From Euryarchaeota archaeon UBA220 (GTDB lineage Archaea; Thermoplasmatota; Poseidoniia; Poseidoniales; Thalassarchaeaceae), in NCBI GenBank assembly GCA_002501885.1, contig DAON01000073.1:18115-50175 (forward strand): DNA of 32,061 nt, given 5' to 3'. Below are positions 6,714-14,634 of the stretch, one piece after another; the stretch's first letter is position 1; every line of letters starts with the position of its first letter. The translations under genes and the position numbers were made by a program. Below the pieces are notes generated by a model, which had not been told where the DNA came from, did no database searches, and saw nothing but the letters and a program-made list of their open reading frames with translations.

Positions 6714-9700
6714 TAATCATCAAAGAGTGCTTCTATGTCCTCATTGTCTAGAGCCTCATCTACAGACACTGCAACACTTTCCGAAGACTCACTTTCAGAC
6801 TCTTCTGGAGATTCTCCAATAAGCTCCTCGAAAGCACCAGATAACTCAGGATCCATGGGTCCAGAATTATCGTCCATTGGAGTTTCAATTGGAGATTCGC
6901 TAGGAGTCTCAATCGACTCTTCTTCATCCGCACCCTTAGGTCCACTCTCTCTCTTTTCCTTGTCGAATGGGTCGTAGTCTGGGTCATCGAATGCATCATC
7001 CATTGATACCTTTCTTCCTTTCCTTCTAGGCTCGGTTTCAATTACTGAGAATTCATCGGCCTGAGGGGGACGCATTCTATTGAGGAGAACGACTAGCAGT
7101 ACTGCAATCAGGGCAACAAGGCCGATGTAGATTCCATAATCAGCCATCAGTGTTGACAACCCAAATGGCTCCTTCTGGACCTGTATTGAGAGCATTATTG
7201 AGCTCCCATCTCCTTCGTCAAATGCAGTCATCTTGACAGACCTAGCCCCTTCTTGTGAGAAACTGACCTCAATCCATCTTCCTTGCCTGTCGATATCGTT
7301 TGCAGGATCTCCATCTCCATCCGAGTCGGTTTCGGTATCCAAATCCCAAACATACACCATGTTGGCCATGTCGAATTCAGAATCAGTAGTTCCATTTGCT
7401 GACAGAACAATAACATCACCCTGTGTAGGTTCGTAATCGCTAGCTGAGGCAACAGGAGAGGGTGGCAAATTGTTGATTTGTACTGGAATAACAATACTTG
7501 CACTATCTCCGTCATCATCAGTAACATGGAAGACTATCGAACTAGGAGCAGTAGTTGCGTCTTGCCAAGTGTGAATTAGACTCTGTGATTCTACATCACA
7601 GTCGTCAGTAGCGTTGCCTTGCGAATCGGAGTTTACATCTGGATCCAAATCGAAACAACTCACCAATCCTGCTAGATCATTAGGTGTATCGCTGACTTCA
7701 ACCGAGAACTGCATCACACCTCCCTCGGCCACCGGCAGAGGATTGGAGACTGGCATAATAGTGGGTGCGATGTTACTGACGATGAACTGGATAATCAGAG
7801 TCTCTGTACTCGCTCCATCATCATCGACAACTTGCAGAGTTGCTAGGTGCTGCCCAGATGTTTCGTAGATGTGTTCAATCTCACTATGGTGACCAACACT
7901 TGAGATGATTAATTCGGGACGATCCTCGGCGTCAGGAGCCCAATGATGCTCAAGTGAGTCCAGGTCATTGGATGAGTCCTCTGCAAACCCTCGCATAATC
8001 AGAACATCTCCCTCAGTTACCTCATAGCGAGCATTATCTCCTAGAATTTGAGGGATCATTCTGTTCCCATCAAACCATATCTCTGCATGAGGGTTACTCG
8101 GTGCAATGTTTGTGACCTGTACAGTGAGGCTATCTTGGGTAGTGGCCCCATCATCATCCATGACGGTAACATCGATTGTGAATGGTCCCTCAGACTGGGG
8201 AGTCACTGTACATCTCTCACCCACCTGCCCCTCTTCGCAAGGAAGTCCCCATTCTATGTCGATGGGGGCATCGGGATTCTGAGTATCCAAATCCCCACTC
8301 TCCTCAACATCGAAGGTGATTGAAGACATCACCGGGACAGAATCATGTTCGGATCCGATTTCGACTTCAGGAGGTCGGTTGAGTATTGTGATGTAGGACT
8401 GCGCGTAGTCCTTATCGTTCTCATCATCAGTTACTACTAGGGAGACCAAAAAGACGCCGTCATCGTCCCAAGTGTATTCTTTAACACAGTCTTGCTCTAC
8501 CGAGGTCCAGTTGTCTCCATCAAGCATCTCTACGGTAAACTCGCATGTCATGTCTCCTCCGTCCGCATCATAGGATGATAGTCCGTTGAAAGTGACTTCA
8601 GTCATGGTCAATGAGTCGGTTGCTATGGTTAGTGAAGCAGTAGGAAGACTACCAATAAACAACTCAAACGAGCCTTCATTGTTGGAGCGATTACCATCTG
8701 AGCCCACCTCTTCATCTGGATCAGCCGTGAAGGTCACACTGATGTCGCCGAATGGGTGGTTCTCCGGAACCGTCCACACCACATCTACTCGCATCTCTTC
8801 CAGACTTCTTAGGCTCGGGATGTAGGTGGAAGATGTAGAGCCATCGGGCGCCTCTACCATCAGTGTAGTCGCTGGAGATGGCAGAATGCCCCGATTCAAA
8901 ACAGGGACACTAAATGTCAACTCGTCATGAGGAATGGCATTGAATCCTATACTAGAGTCTAGAGTTACTGTCCGGTCCCCCCTGGTCCTCTCTACTGTCA
9001 CGCCATCGGATCTGGATACCAGATCAACTTCATACACATTCTGATCGATGATGACAGTCGAAGCTCCAATCAATTTCTGGTTTGGAATCCAGGCAATCAA
9101 TCCATGACTCCCGAACTCATCCGTCCCATCGCTATCGTCACTAGAATCACCTGTGTTGAAGGTCAAGTAAGCAGAGCCATTCGCTGCTGTGGTCACATCC
9201 TCAGTTATTCCTCCCGATTCATACCTGACTTCGAGAACCTGTCCACCTGATGGTTGACCAGAATTGGTCACATTTACCCAAGCAGACATCTCAAAGTCAA
9301 GTGGCGAGAGAGGAAATTCCATCTCTACAGAGATTTGTACTGGTCTACCTGCAGCCTGATATGTACTCAACTCGTGCTCGGCATATATTCCCAAGGTGTT
9401 TGTGTAGGAGGAGCGGATATCTCCACGAATGGCAGGACAGTACCATCTGTAACCAATCTCGTCTCCGTTGTCGTCGTAGTTTGTGATGTTGTATGATTGC
9501 GCGCAGCCGCTGTAGAATACTCCGGGGTATCCTTGACTGACGACCTCCCAACTAGTTGAGTTAGAACCACTTGAGTCAGCAGGTATGTCTACATAATCAC
9601 TGGATCCGCTATAATCGGTAGTGTATGAGTAGTCAGTCTCCCACTCCTCTCCCACACTGATTGGGAAATCATGGCCTTCCAAGGGAGGGCTGTATGTCTG

Positions 9701-10261
9701 ATCGATAGAAAGATCTGCAACATGAACGGTGTAAGTCCACCACCATATCTGGTAGTCGAAATCAATATCGAAATCAGCATTCTGCTCAATAGAGGCTAAG
9801 TCCGAGACTCGGATAATCTCCTCTGTATCCATTTCGACAACTAGGTCTCCATTATTCCCATCTAGATTGATATTCTCGGCCTCGTAATAGCCCTGCCCAG
9901 TTACTCTGTAGACTAGAGTATCTACACCGTCCACAGATATAGTGTAGATATCAGAAACCTGTTGAGTAAGAGTTCCAGAAAGATACTCTACATTCGTAGT
10001 CACTCCAGAGCTAGTAACAAAATCTCTCACGTCTAGTGCCCCGGTGTAACTCCAAGCATCATTCACCTTCCAAGAAGGAACATCCACCAGATTTGTGGTT
10101 CTGGCCGAAGACTCAGAAATATGGATACTGGAAAGACTCTCGGGAACATCTTCCCTAATCATTGCCAGGCTGGCAAACGAAGAGAGAAGCAACATCATTG
10201 AGAGTCCAACGGCGAACCTCAGCTGAGGGCCCATGTTTCGCCCTGAGGGCGAAGAACGCAT
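6713..10261 (-). CDS. Large PKD-domain surface protein with C-terminal membrane anchor and acidic cytoplasmic tail
   Basis: 1,182 residues. A signal peptide (LRFAVGLSMMLLLSSFASLA) occupies about residues 14-34. Residues 40-320 are beta-rich and full of Tyr, Trp and Thr. A CARDB-like domain follows (SVPVLNRGILPSPATTLMVE ... RSNNEGSFELFIG, about 440-530), then roughly five PKD or Ig-like repeats, recognised by SSYDADGG, DDDGVFLVSLVVTDDEND, MDDDGATTQDSLTV, VVDDDGAST and VTDDDGDSASIV. There is a DSDGDGDPANDID calcium-type motif near 985-1000, one membrane helix (GIYIGLVALIAVLLVVLL, about 1041-1063) and about 119 very acidic, Ser/Pro-rich cytoplasmic residues. It is probably an envelope or adhesion protein. 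The ATG at 10261 was chosen because GGTGA lies 5 nt upstream; ATG 10234, just before the signal peptide, is the alternative. The SepF-like gene is coupled to its end. Confidence 0.85.
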   Translation of the reverse strand: MRSSPSGRNMGPQLRFAVGLSMMLLLSSFASLAMIREDVPESLSSIHISESSARTTNLVDVPSWKVNDAWSYTGALDVRDFVTSSGVTTNVEYLSGTLTQQVSDIYTISVDGVDTLVYRVTGQGYYEAENINLDGNNGDLVVEMDTEEIIRVSDLASIEQNADFDIDFDYQIWWWTYTVHVADLSIDQTYSPPLEGHDFPISVGEEWETDYSYTTDYSGSSDYVDIPADSSGSNSTSWEVVSQGYPGVFYSGCAQSYNITNYDDNGDEIGYRWYCPAIRGDIRSSYTNTLGIYAEHELSTYQAAGRPVQISVEMEFPLSPLDFEMSAWVNVTNSGQPSGGQVLEVRYESGGITEDVTTAANGSAYLTFNTGDSSDDSDGTDEFGSHGLIAWIPNQKLIGASTVIIDQNVYEVDLVSRSDGVTVERTRGDRTVTLDSSIGFNAIPHDELTFSVPVLNRGILPSPATTLMVEAPDGSTSSTYIPSLRSLEEMRVDVVWTVPENHPFGDISVTFTADPDEEVGSDGNRSNNEGSFELFIGSLPTASLTIATDSLTMTEVTFNGLSSYDADGGDMTCEFTVEMLDGDNWTSVEQDCVKEYTWDDDGVFLVSLVVTDDENDKDYAQSYITILNRPPEVEIGSEHDSVPVMSSITFDVEESGDLDTQNPDAPIDIEWGLPCEEGQVGERCTVTPQSEGPFTIDVTVMDDDGATTQDSLTVQVTNIAPSNPHAEIWFDGNRMIPQILGDNARYEVTEGDVLIMRGFAEDSSNDLDSLEHHWAPDAEDRPELIISSVGHHSEIEHIYETSGQHLATLQVVDDDGASTETLIIQFIVSNIAPTIMPVSNPLPVAEGGVMQFSVEVSDTPNDLAGLVSCFDLDPDVNSDSQGNATDDCDVESQSLIHTWQDATTAPSSIVFHVTDDDGDSASIVIPVQINNLPPSPVASASDYEPTQGDVIVLSANGTTDSEFDMANMVYVWDLDTETDSDGDGDPANDIDRQGRWIEVSFSQEGARSVKMTAFDEGDGSSIMLSIQVQKEPFGLSTLMADYGIYIGLVALIAVLLVVLLNRMRPPQADEFSVIETEPRRKGRKVSMDDAFDDPDYDPFDKEKRESGPKGADEEESIETPSESPIETPMDDNSGPMDPELSGAFEELIGESPEESESESSESVAVSVDEALDNEDIEALFDD
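10237..10253. repeat. 17-bp dyad TTCGCCC-N3-GGGCGAA at the start of the PKD protein gene
   Basis: A perfect inverted repeat with 7-bp arms and a 3-nt loop (TTCGCCC TGA GGGCGAA). It lies within codons 3-9 if the gene starts at 10261, or 2 nt before the start if ATG 10234 is used. The same arms recur at 24228-24244 near the start of ileS. It could be a hairpin covering the start region or a protein-binding site. Confidence 0.5.
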
Positions 10262-10282
10262 CAATGTCACCCCTTGATGTAC

Positions 10283-10999
10283 CTAGTACAGCAAATCGGC
10301 TAGCTCGTCCTGAATGAACTGAACAGCCTCAAGGATCTCATCCTTTGCCCTAGCGCCAGTAATAACCATCTTTCCGCTTCCGAAAATTAGGCAGACGACC
10401 CTTGGATAATCCAGTCTGTAAATGAGTCCAGGGAACTGCTCAGGTTCGTACTCGACCTTGTCGAAAGGCAAGTGGAATGTTAGATTGTTCAAGTTGAGCT
10501 TCCTTGGTAGTGCAGCCAACGGCTCGCCTTCGCGAATACCACGGATTCTTGGATCCTCATTCTCTACCTCTTCATCAGTAGCTGCTCGGATTCCATCATC
10601 TGTGTCGATAACGCGTGTGTTATTGTCATCCATCCTAGCGACTCCAGTGTAGTCTTCAGGATAGAAAAGAGAGTATGTGGCTACCATATTCTGAACCTCA
10701 ATTTCGATATCACCAGAATCCCAAGTATCAATTCCAGCATCCCTCAGGTCACTGGTCATCATGTCGATACCTACACGGATGTTACTGTCGTTCTTACCTC
10801 CTGTACAAACCGCGCGACCCGATCTAAACATCAGGATCGCCAACTTCGGATCTGTGACCCGATAGACGACTCCCGGGAATTGTTCGGGCTCGTACTCGCA
10901 GTTCAGTTGGATGGCTATGTCTGGAAGGTCTAATTCCTCCGCCACTCGGGTGGAGGCGACCACGTTGACTACTGTCAATCTCTCCTCGTCGCTAAGCAT
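10283..10999 (-). CDS. tbp: TATA-binding protein with a ~55-residue acidic insert in the second repeat
   Basis: 238 residues; archaeal TBPs usually have about 180-190. The two pseudo-repeats are clear: LTVVNVVASTRV ... CEYEPEQFPGVVYRV ... ILMFRSGRAVCTGGKN in the first, and IEVQNMVATYSL ... VEYEPEQFPGLIYRL ... CLIFGSGKMVITGAR in the second. TBP binds the TATA box and recruits TFB and RNA polymerase. Oddity: between the first strand of repeat two (ending near 112) and the helix LNLNNLTFHL (from 168) lie about 55 extra residues, rich in Asp and Glu (TRVIDTDDG; TDEEVENEDPR). Removing them gives the normal family length. The ATG at 10999 is about 26 nt from a strong TATA box, so the mRNA is probably leaderless. 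This gene also helps identify the organism as archaeal. Confidence 0.95.
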   Translation of the reverse strand: MLSDEERLTVVNVVASTRVAEELDLPDIAIQLNCEYEPEQFPGVVYRVTDPKLAILMFRSGRAVCTGGKNDSNIRVGIDMMTSDLRDAGIDTWDSGDIEIEVQNMVATYSLFYPEDYTGVARMDDNNTRVIDTDDGIRAATDEEVENEDPRIRGIREGEPLAALPRKLNLNNLTFHLPFDKVEYEPEQFPGLIYRLDYPRVVCLIFGSGKMVITGARAKDEILEAVQFIQDELADLLY

Positions 11000-11020
11000 G
11001 AGGTCGGCACCAAGATTCTG

Positions 11021-11029
11021 CTTATAAAG
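11021..11029 (-). promoter_or_regulatory. TATA box of the tbp gene (leaderless promoter)
   Basis: On the minus strand CTTTATAAG is a near-ideal archaeal TATA box. Its centre is about 26 nt from the tbp ATG at 10999, the usual TATA-to-start-site distance, so transcription should begin at or next to the start codon. Confidence 0.7.
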
Positions 11030-11078
11030 GGTAGTCGGCTGAATATTGACATTGAAGTACAGTTGTATACATTAATCA

Positions 11079-12074
11079 CTAGTCTTCCAACAGCCTCACT
11101 CCCGGAGCTCCAAGTCGAGAAATCAGAGGACTTCCTCCGGCCACCTCTATTGCTTCAGCCACTCTTCGAGGATCGCGTGTGAGAGCAATCATACAACCAC
11201 CACCTCCAGAACCGGTCAGTTTGGCCCCAAATGAATGAGGTCTAGCAGCCTCAATTAGGGTTTCAAGAGAGGGGCTACTTACACCTAACATTCGCAACCT
11301 CTCATGACAAGCATCCATTGCCATGCCGACTGCCTCTAGATTACCGGCAGACATCGCAGTCAGTCCTGCTCTAGTGATTCTTCCAATGGCATCCATTTCG
11401 CCCTCCATCTCGGGCTGTTCTTCCAGCAGTTTAGCGACACCGGCTACCATCTTGCCCGTGGAAGACATCTCTCCTGTGAATCCGATTACCAGACATGCAT
11501 CATCGAGACTATCTGGTAAATCTACTGCATTGATTGACCATTTCCTAAGTCCTTCAGGCGTCTCTAGTTTGGCATCGAACACATGCCTAGTGCCCTCCAC
11601 TTGGTTCCCTGAAACGACGATACAGCCACCAAGAGCACTAGTTGCAGTATCCGTAGGGCTGGCCCGACCTTTCTGTGCCATAGCCTCTGCCGAATGACCC
11701 ATTCTGGCGAGAGCCACAGGATCCAATTTCTGACCTGGATTAATATGGTCTTGCAGAGCGGCCCCAATTGCATTCGAAAGCGCAGCAGAAGAACCCAATC
11801 CCGCGGCAGAAAATAGGCTACTTTCAACCTCCATTTTCAGAGGTGAACCATCGTACTCGAAAACAGTATCTAGAATATGCGAGATATGAGGGTGCCGAGA
11901 AGGCTCGAAAGCAACACCTTCCAGAGTCCACTCGTTCGATTGCTCAACACTCACTCTAACGCCGCTTTCAATGGCTACCGCGACAGCCGGGTGGCCGTAG
12001 ACTACCGCATGCTCACCAAACAGGATGCACTTCCCGGGCGCGAAACCACTCGCCATGACTCTAGGCAAGGCCAT
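11079..12074 (-). CDS. mvk: Mevalonate kinase (GHMP kinase family)
   Basis: 331 residues. It phosphorylates mevalonate with ATP in the isoprenoid lipid pathway used by archaea. Family motifs are in order: FAPGKCILFGEHAVVYGHPAVAVAI (motif 1, about 12-35), the ATP-binding SAAGLGSSAALSNAIGAAL (motif 2, about 89-107) and KLTGSGGGGCMIAL (motif 3, near 287-300). FGEHAVVYG is characteristic of mevalonate kinase rather than homoserine or galactokinase relatives. ATG 12074 was used; ATG 12056, just before GFAPGK, is equally possible. No other mevalonate pathway gene is in the window, and the gene is separated from tbp by about 80 bp with its own upstream region. Confidence 0.93.
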   Translation of the reverse strand: MALPRVMASGFAPGKCILFGEHAVVYGHPAVAVAIESGVRVSVEQSNEWTLEGVAFEPSRHPHISHILDTVFEYDGSPLKMEVESSLFSAAGLGSSAALSNAIGAALQDHINPGQKLDPVALARMGHSAEAMAQKGRASPTDTATSALGGCIVVSGNQVEGTRHVFDAKLETPEGLRKWSINAVDLPDSLDDACLVIGFTGEMSSTGKMVAGVAKLLEEQPEMEGEMDAIGRITRAGLTAMSAGNLEAVGMAMDACHERLRMLGVSSPSLETLIEAARPHSFGAKLTGSGGGGCMIALTRDPRRVAEAIEVAGGSPLISRLGAPGVRLLED

Positions 12075-12093
12075 GAGGCCATGAGTTTGCCTG

Positions 12094-12111
12094 TTGAAGC
12101 GGTTTCTTCAA
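12094..12111. repeat. Inverted repeat TTGAAG-N6-CTTCAA in the mvk/oxidoreductase intergenic region
   Basis: Perfect 6-bp arms with a 6-nt loop in the 87-bp space between the divergent mvk and Fe-S oxidoreductase genes. The same stretch has three copies of GGCCATGA (near 12069, 12077 and 12112). It may be part of a control region; the evidence is only the symmetry. Confidence 0.35.
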
Positions 12112-12134
12112 GGCCATGATTCGACTCGGAGGTT

Positions 12135-12153
12135 TGTCAGGCATAGCCTGACA
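12135..12153. promoter_or_regulatory. Perfect 19-bp palindrome just before the Fe-S oxidoreductase start (candidate operator or hairpin)
   Basis: TGTCAGGC-ATA-GCCTGACA, 8-bp perfect arms, ends 8 nt before the ATG at 12162. It could be an operator overlapping the transcription start, or an mRNA hairpin next to the ribosome site. No regulator gene is adjacent. Confidence 0.5.
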
Positions 12154-12161
12154 GTGATTAG

Positions 12162-14210
12162 ATGGAACATCCTCTACTGCAATCATACGGTCCTCTAGAG
12201 GGTTGGCACATCCTTCTCATAATGGGTTTAACTGCAATCGGTTTTTTCCTCTATCAAGTTCGCAAGGCTATCAGTCTAGTCATGCTGGGCTCTCAGGACA
12301 ATCGTTTCGACTCCTGGGATGCTAGGATTATCGAGTTCATAATTGGCTGGCTCGGCCAAAAGAAAGTTCTCAGAGACAGAATTGCAGGAACTATGCATGT
12401 ATTTCTCTTCTGGGGCTTCCTGATGTTGTCATCTGACATGCTAGACCTAGCCACTGCAAATTTCTTCTCGGACAGGATTCTACCTGATCTATTGAACGGC
12501 CCCTGGAACGGCATGGTAGAACTCGGCTACGCTATGGCAATGATTGGCTGTGTTGCAGCACTTATTCGTCGCGTGGTCTTCACTCCTGAGAAACTCAAGG
12601 GAAAATCAAGTTTTGAGACATTTGAAGGAAATCTAATCTTGGTACTAATCTTCACAATCACAACCACTTCATTCGTCATCGAGTCTAAAGAAGACCCTAG
12701 CAAGTTGTGGGAACCACTCGGCTATGCAGTAGCGCAGTACGGGGTTTCCGACTCATTCGCAGTCGCTTCTTACTGGGCTCACATGCTCTCCATCTGTGTC
12801 TTCTTGTTTCTAATTCCTTTGTCCAAGCACATGCATCTCGTAATGGCTGTACCAAATGTGTTCTTCCATGATGTAGGTCCAACTGCTAAGATGAGGCCAC
12901 TAGCAGTTGACGACTTTGGTAGAGCAGTCCCGATGGATGATATTCTGGAGATGGATTCGATAGGATTCGGAGTTAGCAATTACACCGACTATTCTTGGAG
13001 GCAACTAATCGATGGGTGGTCATGCACCTCATGCGCTCGATGCCAAGATGTCTGTCCTGCGTACGCCTCAGGCAAAGGCCTCAATCCCATGCAGGTCATA
13101 CATGATGTTCGGAATTACGCCAATGACCATGCTCCAATCTTACTCTCTTCAGAGAGCCCAGATGAGACCATCATGCAGAGGATTACAGAGGAAGCAGTCT
13201 GGGCATGTACGACTTGTAATGCATGTGTTGATGTCTGCCCTCTCTATATCGAACATGTCCCAAAACTCACTGATCTACGGCGCAATGCTGTGATGGAGAC
13301 GATGGAATATCCAGAACAACTCAATGTCGCCTTCGATAACATGGATGCGGCACAGAATCCATATGGATTCGGAGCACACGAGAGGGCAGACTGGGCTGCT
13401 GATCTCGATGTCAAGGTCGGTGAGCCTGCCGAGTACATCTACTTCGTAGGATGTGCGGCCAGTTTCGATGAGCGCAATCAGAAGGTAGCCAGAGCAACAA
13501 TCTCTCTACTCAAGGAAGCTGAATTGGATGTCGGAATTCTGGGTATGCAAGAGGGATGCTCCGGGGATCCGGCTAGAAGGGCAGGCAACGAGTTCCTGTT
13601 CCAGATGCTGGCTGAAGCCAACATGATGACCTTCCAAGAATTAGGAGTCAAGAGAATAATCGCATCCTGCCCGCATTGCTTCCACACTCTCGGAAAGGAG
13701 TATGCTGACTACGGCGGAGACAGACTTGAGGTCTATCATCACTCAGAGATTCTAGCCAAATTACAGGATGAAGGTAAACTTCCTCAGGCCAAGAAGAATG
13801 GCCGCAGCATAACATTCCACGACCCCTGCTATCTAGGCCGTATAGGCGGAATTATCGACGAACCTAGAGAAGTCATCGGAGGGGTTGATGTCGAAACTGA
13901 AAAACACTCAGAAAACTCATTCTGTTGTGGGGCCGGAGGCGCTCAAATGTGGATGGAAGAGGACGCAGACAAGCGCGTTAATGAGATTCGAGCAAAAGAA
14001 CTCGCTGAGACAGGGTGCGATACGGTAGCTGTAGGATGTCCATTCTGCTCGGTGATGGTTAAGGACGGACTCGACTCAGTTGGCGCGGAGATGGAGGTCT
14101 TGGATGTGGCCGAGATTATGTGGGAGCAGATTGTGGCTCGTGACAAAGAGATTCACGAGTTGATGCAGAAACCTCTCAAGAGCCTGCCTGAAAGTGAGGA
14201 TAATAACTGA
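12162..14210 (+). CDS. Membrane Fe-S oxidoreductase, HdrDE/EMO-like (NarI-type heme domain + ferredoxin + two CCG domains)
   Basis: 682 residues. The N-terminal 230 residues hold about six membrane helices of the NarI/HdrE type, with His candidates for heme b (GTMHVFLFWG; YWAHMLSIC; SKHMHLV). Two 4Fe-4S motifs follow: C288-x2-C291-x2-C294-x3-C298, and C349-x2-C352-x2-C355-x3-C359. Two CCG-type domains come next; the first has FVGCAASFDE ... EGCSGDPARRAGNE ... SCPHCFH, the second HDPCYLGR ... FCCGAGGAQMW ... VGCPFC. This layout is shared with HdrDE fusions and with bacterial EMO (ETF:menaquinone oxidoreductase, FadF). The likely role is passing electrons between a soluble donor such as ETF and membrane quinone. 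No ETF or acyl-CoA dehydrogenase gene is in the window, so the donor is inferred. GTGATTAG precedes the ATG. Confidence 0.85.
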   Translation: MEHPLLQSYGPLEGWHILLIMGLTAIGFFLYQVRKAISLVMLGSQDNRFDSWDARIIEFIIGWLGQKKVLRDRIAGTMHVFLFWGFLMLSSDMLDLATANFFSDRILPDLLNGPWNGMVELGYAMAMIGCVAALIRRVVFTPEKLKGKSSFETFEGNLILVLIFTITTTSFVIESKEDPSKLWEPLGYAVAQYGVSDSFAVASYWAHMLSICVFLFLIPLSKHMHLVMAVPNVFFHDVGPTAKMRPLAVDDFGRAVPMDDILEMDSIGFGVSNYTDYSWRQLIDGWSCTSCARCQDVCPAYASGKGLNPMQVIHDVRNYANDHAPILLSSESPDETIMQRITEEAVWACTTCNACVDVCPLYIEHVPKLTDLRRNAVMETMEYPEQLNVAFDNMDAAQNPYGFGAHERADWAADLDVKVGEPAEYIYFVGCAASFDERNQKVARATISLLKEAELDVGILGMQEGCSGDPARRAGNEFLFQMLAEANMMTFQELGVKRIIASCPHCFHTLGKEYADYGGDRLEVYHHSEILAKLQDEGKLPQAKKNGRSITFHDPCYLGRIGGIIDEPREVIGGVDVETEKHSENSFCCGAGGAQMWMEEDADKRVNEIRAKELAETGCDTVAVGCPFCSVMVKDGLDSVGAEMEVLDVAEIMWEQIVARDKEIHELMQKPLKSLPESEDNN

Positions 14211-14229
14211 GACAGGAGGCCGATTAGAT

Positions 14230-14634
14230 ATGGATGAAGAGTTTACATTTGTTGGGCTGACAGTTCCAAAGTTTGCAATGGCATCTGGCGGTTTACTTGT
14301 CGCTTGGGGAATTATCGCCTACCTCACGCAGAGCGCAGATCCTCCTTCGATAACAGCTGCAATTCCTGCATTCGTTGGATTCCCAATGCTTGGCCTAGGG
14401 GTGATGGCGGAACGAGATAATGAGAATCTCAGACACTACATGCATACGGCAATGATTGTCGCATTGGCGATGGTAATGATGCCCATTGGAATGTTTTGGA
14501 GCATGGGAGTTCCTGATTCATCACTCACCCTTGCTTCCTTACTGGCTCTTCTCCTAATAGGGGCTACATTCATCTTTGCAGGAATCCGCTCATTCAGGCA
14601 TGCTAGGATGCTTAGAGAATCTGATGTGAAGTAA
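14230..14634 (+). CDS. Small four-helix membrane protein, unknown
   Basis: 134 residues. Four hydrophobic helices: about 9-30 (VPKFAMASGGLLVAWGIIAY), 38-57 (ITAAIPAFVGFPMLGLGVM), 70-90 (MIVALAMVMMPIGMFWSMGV) and 96-117 (LTLASLLALLLIGATFIFAG), then a short basic tail (RSFRHARMLRESDVK). No family recognised. The start at 14230 is preceded by GGAGG about 11 nt upstream; an earlier ATG at 14194 would overlap the Fe-S oxidoreductase. Its stop overlaps the next ATG (TAATG). Position suggests co-expression with the oxidoreductase. Confidence 0.65.
   Translation: MDEEFTFVGLTVPKFAMASGGLLVAWGIIAYLTQSADPPSITAAIPAFVGFPMLGLGVMAERDNENLRHYMHTAMIVALAMVMMPIGMFWSMGVPDSSLTLASLLALLLIGATFIFAGIRSFRHARMLRESDVK

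Noticed and set aside
8048..8323. 91-codon plus-strand open frame inside the PKD surface protein gene
   Set aside because: Antisense to PKD repeats with skewed codon use; no ribosome site or recognisable domain.
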